Source of the DNA: Stramonita haemastoma | Taxonomy: Eukaryota; Mollusca; Gastropoda; Neogastropoda; Muricidae | Assembly: GCA_030674155.1 (NCBI GenBank) | Contig: CM060320.1 | Coordinates: 28,464,588-28,494,587, forward strand | Reading direction: 5' to 3' | DNA length: 30,000 bases | Shown: piece by piece, positions 22,291 to 30,000 of the stretch | Layout: every line of letters begins with the position of its first letter | Position numbering within the stretch: the stretch's first letter is position 1 | Translations under genes and position numbers: made by a program | Notes under the pieces: generated by a model | The model's database searches: none | Seen by the model: the letters and a program-made list of their open reading frames with translations, nothing else | Told to the model about the DNA's origin: nothing

Positions 22291-22636
22291 GTTTGTGTTC
22301 AGCTGAAAGTGTTGGTTCTTTTTCCTTTGGGCAAAACGTCATTAGAGCTGTGATAGACCATGATTCACATCATTTCATTTGATTTAGTGTCTCGACGCAG
22401 CCCCTTTGGTGCTGTGTTGGATATCATTACCAGAAAAAAAAAATAATGGTATAATATGATTTTAACTATGATACAAAACAGCTCTTGACCACCAGTAGTT
22501 GTCGGTTGATTTTTCTTAGGAATCACACAGTGCAGCCACAAGCTTTAAAAACTGCAATCCAATAATAAGCATCTAGCAGCGTGTAACTAAACTTTGAACG
22601 TATTTTCCTCATAATATCCTGTAAATATAATACAAG
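22291..22636. other. Unique spacer
   Basis: Mixed sequence between R3 and the LINE fragment. No feature was recognised. Confidence 0.5.
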
Positions 22637-22848
22637 TCACAACGCCCATACAACAGACTCGGTTCTGGGAGATCCTCTTCAGCTAAGCCTACATCATTCC
22701 AGCTGCCTTCGTCTCTGCTTTCGATGCTTCTGCACCAGGTCTGCTTTGGTCGACCCACTTTCCGCTTCCCTTGTGGATTCCAGTCAAGGGCCTGTCTGGT
22801 GACATTTGAAGCAGGCTTGCAGAGCGTATTGCCGATCCGTCCGGAAGT
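22637..22848 (-). mobile_element. LINE C-terminal coding fragment, decayed
   Basis: Read on the - strand, a frame starting RIGNTLCKP (from 22839) continues with NVTRQALDWNPQGKRK and GRPKQTW (22735-22755). This is the well-known region after the reverse transcriptase domain of many animal non-LTR retrotransposons, which typically reads IGH-L-RKP ... QALxWNPQGKRKxGRPKxTWRR. After the GRPKQTW motif an extra base (IESRD where family members read IEAE) breaks the frame, and more changes follow toward 22637, where family members have QNRVRWR. The reverse transcriptase and endonuclease domains are not seen in the window, so this is a short, dead fragment. The + strand frame 22724-23008 is its antisense shadow. 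The LINE clade cannot be settled from this piece. Confidence 0.78.
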
Positions 22849-23138
22849 CGGAAGTGGCTACCTTAATGGTCGAAAAAATGTCGGTCACATACACAAAATC
22901 TCACCGCTGCTGAACCTTGGAGCTGTTGCCAAAGAACAAAAAAAACAATCTCTCATCACATCAGAATACCTGCATGCAGAGAGAAACACTATTTTTTACA
23001 ATGCATAATTCTGTTATGCTAATGCATAATAGTGTAAGAAGATCGTGATGGCAGATTTTAATTAAAATTTGATCTATGGGATATGCATTTGAACTCAAGC
23101 TGTTTTAGACTGCGTGCTTTTAGTTACATGCAGATTCG
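22849..23138. other. Spacer, possibly upstream LINE remnant
   Basis: The sequence to about 22950 could be further degraded LINE: its reverse complement contains TTTGGCAACAGCTCCAAGG, loosely like the LW-R segment that precedes the IGH motif in such elements. Beyond that nothing is recognised. Confidence 0.3.
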
Positions 23139-23171
23139 TGGTTTGTGTGTTGTGTGTGTGGTGTGTGGTGT

Positions 23172-23230
<59 letters not shown>

Positions 23231-23394
23231 GTGTGCTGCGTGTGATGTGTGTGTGATGTGTGTTGTGTGTGTGGAAGTTGCTATGTGTGATTGTGTTGTT
23301 GTGTGTTTGTGCGCACGCGCATATGTATGATGTGGTGTGTGGTTTGTGTGAGTGTTGGGTGGGTGGTGTGTGTTGTGTGTCGTGTCGGTGTCGG
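23139..23394. repeat. (TG)n microsatellite with degenerate right half
   Basis: Perfect TG at 23173-23229, then TG with GCTGCG, GATG and GGTG interruptions to 23394. Confidence 0.94.
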
Positions 23395-23624
23395 TGAATT
23401 TTACCTATTTTGTAAATATTCAGTATTCGTATTTGTATTTGCATGCGTTTGCTTTCACACAGCTAGATATGCAGCAAACAGACAACAACCTAAACATCTC
23501 CCCTATCCTTACCCATACTCTGTCCATCTCTATACACGAATCTCTAAACGTAGTCCACTATTCAGTCTCCTATCTCTGTCCTCATACACACTTTCCACAG
23601 ACAGTACCACTCTACGTGGGGACT
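23395..23624. other. Unique spacer
   Basis: Mixed sequence, C-rich toward the right. Two overlapping frames of over 100 codons start inside the TG array and show no recognisable domain. Confidence 0.45.
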
Positions 23625-23790
23625 GCTATTCAAACTGCACTGCTTTTGGCAACTCGTCCTCCCAAATGACTCCCTTAAGCCGCTCTCTCTCTCTCTGCAA
23701 AAAACGTATCGTTCAAAGCCTGTCACTTGATTCAATTGCAGTCTGCATTATTGATAGTACTCTGTTCCCCCAGTGAAAGGCAGTGATACT
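23625..23790 (+). repeat. Repeat R6, copy 1
   Basis: Related to 25807-25975 and 29471-29638. Shared order is CTATTCAAACTGCACTG, TTTGGCAAC, GCAGTCTGCATTATTGATAG, CCCCAGTGA and GATACTGTAAC or a near variant. A short CT run interrupts it at 23685-23696. Confidence 0.55.
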
Positions 23791-23826
23791 GTAACTAATT
23801 CTAGCACCATAGTGTCGCTTTTCAGA

Positions 23827-24006
23827 CGCACACACACACACACACACACGCACGCACGCACACACACAGAACACACACAGACACTGATACACACACGGCA
23901 CACACACACCCCACACACACCACACCTCACACACAACACACATACACACACACAACACACAACACACACACACATACTGACACGTACACACACACACACA
24001 CTGACA

Positions 24007-24052
<46 letters not shown>
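23827..24052. repeat. (AC)n microsatellite
   Basis: AC repeats with GCAC, GACAC, CCAC and TACAC interruptions. The last 40 bp are perfect. The orientation is opposite to most TG arrays in the window. Confidence 0.96.
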
Positions 24053-24207
24053 TCAATACATTTTCCATTCAAGCCAGTATAATAAAGCAGAATAATTCAT
24101 GAGACAAAAAAATTCAATGGTATGAGCTGTTTCACTCCCATGTCACACTTATTCAGAACTGAGATTAGAAGGTAATGATGCTTTTATGGTTCAGCACATC
24201 ATGTGTC

Positions 24208-24300
24208 ATTTTTTGCCCCCCTGGGGATACTCGAGGGGGGGGGGGTCTGCCAGTATAAGTAGCAACCCCATCTTTTACAAAGGATGTACTAGATCCCCTT
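24208..24300 (+). repeat. Repeat R4, copy 2
   Basis: Contains CCTGGGGATACTCGAGG followed by a G run (24235-24245), then CAGTATAAGTAGCAACCCC, aligned to 9160-9240. The G run replaces the CTCTTTC segment of copy 1. Confidence 0.55.
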
Positions 24301-24842
24301 CTTTACTATCCCTCTCTTTCGTTTCTTCTTTTTTTCCTTTTCCTTCCTTCCACCTCCTACGTGTCTGGTTTCTGCTTCTTGGTCCATTCTTCAGTCTTTT
24401 TTTTTCCACAAAGACTGACAAGATTACATTGTCTTCCACTCTTAACGTCGAATACGCTGTGACTGACTTGTCTGGTGTTTAACCACAGCACAACGCATTT
24501 TCGCTCCTCTTATGGCAGACAACAATAGTTACTGTTTGAGCGGTCAATAAAAAAAAACGAAAAAAAAATTGATCAAATCTAGTGATTTTCGCAAGAGATT
24601 CATCCTGACGGAAGCAAGATTTTTCTTTAACGATCCTAAAACTTGGTGAAATGACAGAATGCTGACCCCATCAGAAAAGCTTACTGCAACAATGGCACAG
24701 AAGTGTATCATCACCCTTGGACAAATCAGAGCTATGTATGGCACAATGGCCACTCATCCTCCGATGAAAAATTATACTTTCTGAGATAAAACTTTGTATT
24801 GCCGTATCCTACCATACTTTGCTTTGCACGCCATGCTTTATT
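24301..24842. other. Unique spacer, no gene seen
   Basis: A T/C-rich left part and mixed right part. No open frame with a recognisable domain, and no repeat match. Confidence 0.5.
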
Positions 24843-25077
24843 GTGCCTTGCCTTGTCTTGCCTTGCCTTGCCTTGTCTTGCCTTGCCTTGCCTTGCCTTG
24901 CCTTGCCTTGCCATTGAACTTGCTGTCTTGTCTGCATTGCCTTGCATTGCCTGCTTGCTTCCTGCCTTGCCTTGTCTTGCCTTGTCTTGTCTTGCCTTGC
25001 CTCGCCTTGTCTTGTCTTGCCTTGCCTCGCCTTCTTGTCCTTTCTTGCCTTGCCTTGCCTGCCTTCCCTTGCCCATT
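24843..25077. repeat. Degenerate (CCTTG)n pentanucleotide array
   Basis: About 230 bp built of CCTTG with frequent TCTTG and CATTG variants, most regular at 24846-24911. Three units make 15 bp, so the translation repeats as five-residue ALPCL-type strings on + and GKARQ-type strings on -. These frames are artefacts. Confidence 0.94.
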
Positions 25078-25379
25078 CTTTGGTAATCTCCTCGTACTGA
25101 CCAGCTAGTGGCTGGACCCTCCAGAATACCGAAATTCCGATTAATCCCTCCTGCTAAACATGCTCTCAGAACTACCATTAGGCTGGAATTAGGAGGTCCT
25201 TAGAGCTAATGAGCAGAGAGTGCATGCATGAGGAAACTGGCTGTGTCTGAGATGGACAGACTAGAAAGGAATTCCTGGGATACTTTGTGACTGTTGTACA
25301 CCTTCTGTCTGCTAAGATGTGGTATTTTTATTGTAGAGGGGAAGATAAAGTTTGATGATGAGAAGAAGTTGTTGGAAAA
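25078..25379. other. Unique spacer
   Basis: Mixed-composition sequence between the pentamer and TG arrays. No feature was recognised. Confidence 0.5.
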
Positions 25380-25482
25380 ATGTGTGTGTTTGTTTGGTGG
25401 TGGTGTGGTGTGTGTTGTGTGTGTGTGTGTGTGTGTGCGTGTGTTGTGTGGCTGTGTGTGTTGTGTTGTGTGTTATGGGTGA
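25380..25482. repeat. (TG)n microsatellite, short and interrupted
   Basis: TG with GGTGG, TTGTG and GCTG interruptions. Confidence 0.9.
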
Positions 25483-25569
25483 GTTATTACTGTTGTGCCT
25501 GTCGCACACTATACATACACTGACTCAACTCATTGTACTGACACAAATTCTGTCTCCTCTCCCTCCCTC

Positions 25570-25770
25570 TCAACTCGCACGCCCCACATCCACACACAAT
25601 ACCCACACATCCACCTCCACTTCGCACCACACACTACCCCCTCCCCACTCCACATCTCTCTGCATCACATCTCCTCACTCCCACCTCCACCCCTCACACC
25701 CCACCCACACCACCCACACCACCCACACACCACACACACACACACCACACACAACATAACCACACACACA
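25570..25770. repeat. Degenerate CAC/CCA-rich array
   Basis: C- and A-only over long stretches with CACAC, CCACCT and CACCCACAC steps. The clearest repeats are CACCCACAC at 25700-25730 and CACACAC at 25730-25752. Confidence 0.85.
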
Positions 25771-25806
25771 ATTAATCTTTCCCAAACTAAAACAAAGCCG
25801 CTTGGG

Positions 25807-25975
25807 AACATTCACACTGTATTGTCTGGCAACTTTTTCGCATCACCGATGACTGAACAATGTGATTCTGCATGCACCAGCGCTGTTGAAAGCATGCCTG
25901 TACGTTTGGTCATCTGCAGCAGCCTGCATGATGTATGATGTGCTATCTATCTCTCCCCAGTGATTGCCGATGACA
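25807..25975 (+). repeat. Repeat R6, copy 2
   Basis: Contains CATTCACACTG, GTCTGGCAAC, GCACCAGCGCTGTT (identical in copy 3), a GCAGCCTGCATGATGTATGA stretch and CAGTGATTGCCGATGACAC, in the same order as the other copies. Confidence 0.65.
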
Positions 25976-26954
25976 CTTTGATTAAGCTCATCAACTTTGA
26001 ATGTTTTACTCAAAGGCCAAAATATGTTGAGGTTTTTTTTTTTTACCATTACATCTAGAACAGACAGAATAATTATCATACAAATGTCAAATATTGATCA
26101 CGCTTGTGAGCAGTCTCAATGCCAAGAGTGACAGATTTTTTTTTAATGATTGAGAATTCTCTGACTACTTTAGTTTTAGTGATGTATCTCTATTTTATTT
26201 CTGTGGACCGTTGATTTTTCTTGTAACAGACAGACAGGCAGACAACAGACAGACAGACAGACGAGATACAGCTACAAAAGACAAATGTTTTAGGAATCTT
26301 GTATGAAATATTTATCGAAATTTTTGCAGCCGGGTTGCATGAATGACAGCACATTACACATTAATGACATGGTAAGATTCTATTTACTTACATAACAGAA
26401 ATAATCATCTAAATATCAAAAACTATCATTGTCTAACGACTATGGGCTCTCCCATTCCAGACCTCCTATCCAAAACTACATAATAATAGTACTAGATTAT
26501 TCTAAAGTTCAGAGTTCAACACATGTCCAACTTGCTCATTTTGCTGCCTTCTTGCATTTCCTGTGCAATATGAAACTTTTAGGTGTCATGTCCGATTTCA
26601 GAAACGTTTCAGAAAGAAATTTCCCATTTGTTTGTTTGTTTTTTTTCTTTTACGTTCAATGCATGACTGCAATAAGGACAAACAAAGCACCTGTTGGGGA
26701 CTTCTGAAAACTGCTGAACTATTTTCGTTTTTTTTCGAAGATGGGGACAAGGACAGGGTTGATGTATGTGTGTTTTTCTTTGAGTTGTGTGTCTAATGAT
26801 TAAGAGAAATATATTTTGTATACATACTAAACAATCACAAAACATTAAGCCAGCAATGTAGATACTACCCAGGAAAAAGTATAAGTTAAATATAATCCAT
26901 TATTGGCCTGAATTTACATACCTTTCAAAAAACTCTAGTTGCAAAACCAAAGCC
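25976..26954. other. Long spacer with a short CAGA run
   Basis: A/T-rich mixed sequence. A small CAGA array with a GGCAGACAA interruption lies at 26227-26262. Frames at 26429-26707 and 26563-26796 overlap in different phases and show no domain. No supported gene. Confidence 0.5.
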
Positions 26955-27318
26955 AGCCTCTCTGGTTTGTTGCTTAAAGTATTCTACCGTATAACCCGGA
27001 AGAAATCCAAATCCCAAACCACCGGTCAAGGTCTTTCAAAGGATTTTTAAAATTCACCTTTACAAGATATCCCAAAACATGGACCTGTCACTTCACTTCA
27101 CAAAATGAAGGCATAAAAGTCCATAATGCCAATAATGACGCTGCCTTAGCAAACCCTGGAAGATGAGGCTTTAAACCTTTGATTTCATTTAATGAGTCCC
27201 CTCCCAAACTGCTGCAGGCCTTCTGTGCCTTAAACTGTCAACCTGTCACGAGAAACGCACGTGTTGAACCACTGCATCACCAAGGAAAAAACAATATATG
27301 ATGGCAACAGTAGAATGA
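26955..27318 (+). repeat. Repeat R3, copy 2, left half
   Basis: Matches the left half of 21615-22290: CAAACCACCGGTCAAGG, ATGCCAATAATG, GGCTTTAAACCTTTGATTTC, AACTGCTGCAGGCC, CAACCTGTCACGAGAAACGC. It is cut off by the pyrimidine array. Its other half resumes at 28201. Confidence 0.72.
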
Positions 27319-28515
<1,197 letters not shown>

Positions 28516-29177
28516 ATATTGATTTCTTGTTGGGTTTTTTATATACACGTTTACAGGTAAAGTATAAAAAAAAAAGTTTACAGATTTTGATATAGAAAGT
28601 GTTATGTTTTTTTTTAGTTCGAGTTTCTCAAGAAATTGATTTTTTTTTCTGAGAATTCTTTGCTGTTGTATTGGTTTTCGTTCCACCCTCCCACCCCCTA
28701 CCCCCCAACACTGGCAATTTGTACTAAGTAAGCATTAAGCAATATTCTTTTAGTAGTGTTTGTGATTATAAATTTATATCCCAGCAGAGATTTTTTTTAT
28801 ATTTAGAATGTTATGTTTTATCATCGATGTGTAGAGAGGTTGCGGGGGGGTTCTTCTGTATGGGTAACAGCTTGCCCTTCATACTTGCTTACCCAGGCTT
28901 TGCGCTCTAGAGCCTAGAGCGCAACTATTTAGTCATTTGAGACTGACGGATGCCTACTATTCTATATTATAAGTATTCGTAATTTTCTTCTATAATATAT
29001 ATATATATAAATATATACTTTCTATATCGATATGACATTGTGTAAGCACTCTGACCAAAATAAAAAGCAAACTTTGTATTGGAGTTTTAAGGGAATTTTC
29101 TTCTTTTTTGTTTAGCAGACACAAAAGGCAGCAGTACCACCCCAGTCTTTCTTGTATTTAATTTTAATTTTCTTCTG
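28516..29177. other. Unique spacer with a strong hairpin
   Basis: T-rich mixed sequence with several T runs. At 28900-28924 an 11-bp perfect inverted repeat (TTGCGCTCTAG / CTAGAGCGCAA) has a 3-nt loop. A short AT run lies at 28994-29014. No gene seen. Confidence 0.6.
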
Positions 29178-29351
29178 TGTGTGTGTGTGTTCGGTGATGG
29201 TTGTGGTGGTGATGATGGTGGTTATGGTAATGATGGTGGTGATACTGTTGGTGTACGTGGGTGTGTGCGAGCGCGCACGCATGTGTGTGCGCGCACACAC
29301 ATACACACACACAGACACGCGCACACGTGCGCGCTCGCACGCACACGCACA
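29178..29351. repeat. TG, GATGGT and TGCG/CGCA array with palindromes
   Basis: TG (29178-29190), then GATGGTG/GGTTATGGT steps (29195-29250), then a tract that changes from TG/CG to CG/CA. It contains a perfect 22-bp palindrome (29281-29302) within a 15-bp inverted repeat (29265-29279 and 29326-29340). Confidence 0.88.
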
Positions 29352-29470
29352 AGTGTATTTTAGCCTTAAGCATTAGCAGAGGAATTATTCATGGTACACT
29401 GTACAGCTCCAATACCCTTCTGAATCCCCCATGCATCACTAAAACGCAGTAGGCTAATACTCCACAGAGG

Positions 29471-29638
29471 AATATTCAAACCGCACTGTTTGACAAATCC
29501 TCCATACTTTACCCTGCGACATGCTATGCACCAGCGCTGTTCATGGCAGGTGATGTATCAGCTCAGCCGTAGTCTGCATTATGTATCAACTTGTTGAAAT
29601 GGACACCACCAGTCCGTGATTTATTGCCGATACTATGA
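29471..29638 (+). repeat. Repeat R6, copy 3
   Basis: Contains TATTCAAACCGCACTG, GACAAATCC, GCACCAGCGCTGTT, a GTAGTCTGCATTATGTATCA stretch and CAGTCCGTGATTTATTGCCG, colinear with copy 2. Confidence 0.65.
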
Positions 29639-29744
29639 TTCCAGCTTTTCATCGTGCCTGAGGAGTCGAGGAAGCTGGTTGCAAAAATTTCAGTGGTGCT
29701 TGGTGATTCTATGACCAGAAATAGACGTTGTATCAGTTTCCATC

Positions 29745-29930
29745 AGCATGGTTGTGTCCCCGTGTGTATCCGGCTTTGTCAATTTTGTCATCTGTTCCCA
29801 CTGGCACACAATAGTCTGCCGTTTCGAAAAGCAAACGAATTCTAACGTGTGTGCAAGATGTTATTCGTATATTTGTACACGAGACCTCAGTTTATACTTT
29901 TATTTGAAAGACATAATTGTGGCACATGAT
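29745..29930 (-). mobile_element. SINE-1 fragment, minus strand
   Basis: The reverse complement reads GTCTTTCAAATAAAAGTATA, ACTGAGGTCTCGTGT, ACATCTTGCACACACG, CATTGTGTGCC or its variant, GGGAACAGATGACAAAATTG and ACACGGGGACAC, matching the middle of SINE-1. The tRNA head and 3' tail are not seen. Diverged, so old. Confidence 0.78.
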
Positions 29931-30000
29931 AAAGGGAGTACGTGTTTGTTGTTCATACAGTTTTTATATCATAAAAAATGCTGAGAATGTACACTTTCTC
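29931..30000. other. Unique end of window
   Basis: Short mixed sequence with nothing recognised. The fragment may continue past the window edge. Confidence 0.4.

Noticed and set aside
22724..23008. 94-codon plus-strand frame with GRPTFRFPCGF
   Set aside because: This is the antisense shadow of the LINE C-terminal fragment coded on the minus strand.
24843..25077. CRISPR-like array
   Set aside because: The units are contiguous pentamers with no unique spacers. No other array in the window has repeat-spacer structure either.
24732..25178. 148-codon minus-strand frame with repeated GKARQ
   Set aside because: Translation of the CCTTG pentamer array: three units make five codons, so the repeat looks protein-like.

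Overview
The window reads as non-coding nuclear DNA from an animal with a microsatellite-rich genome. The best guess is a marine mollusc, probably a gastropod. This rests on tRNA-derived SINEs whose bodies resemble elements I recall from gastropod genomes; no database was searched. I find no gene, exon chain, rRNA or intact tRNA. The long open frames are translations of simple repeats (His/Thr, Cys/Val, Ser/Leu, Arg/Glu runs) or of SINEs.

Layout. By hand tally about a third of the 30 kb is simple repeat: (TG)n/(CA)n, (CT)n/(GA)n, (CTGT)n/(CAGA)n, (AT)n, (GAA)n, (GTA)n, (CAA)n, a CCTTG-like pentamer array, C/G runs and one ~78-bp minisatellite. The block 6.57-9.0 kb is almost all purine-rich on the + strand, 18.95-19.37 kb is a near-perfect homopurine tract, and 27.3-28.2 kb is almost all pyrimidine.

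Dispersed repeats fill much of the rest. One SINE family (called SINE-1 here) has nine copies or fragments, two of them full length with RNA polymerase III A and B boxes (6229-6569 + and 16106-16441 -). A second SINE (14482-14866 +) shares a core motif with it, and a third SINE-like relic lies at 15585-15765 (-). A short decayed LINE C-terminal coding fragment lies at 22637-22848 (-). Six further families (R1 to R6), not recognised as named elements, were defined by comparing parts of the window with each other. R3 has two copies of about 0.65 kb, the second split by a ~0.9 kb pyrimidine array.

No genes act together here. The notable features are repeat biology: compound microsatellites with one polarity on the pyrimidine strand (TG, then CTGT, then CT), SINE heads lying directly at the 3' end of such arrays, an array nested in a duplicated element, and tracts prone to non-B DNA. 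I see no evidence of an undescribed gene system.
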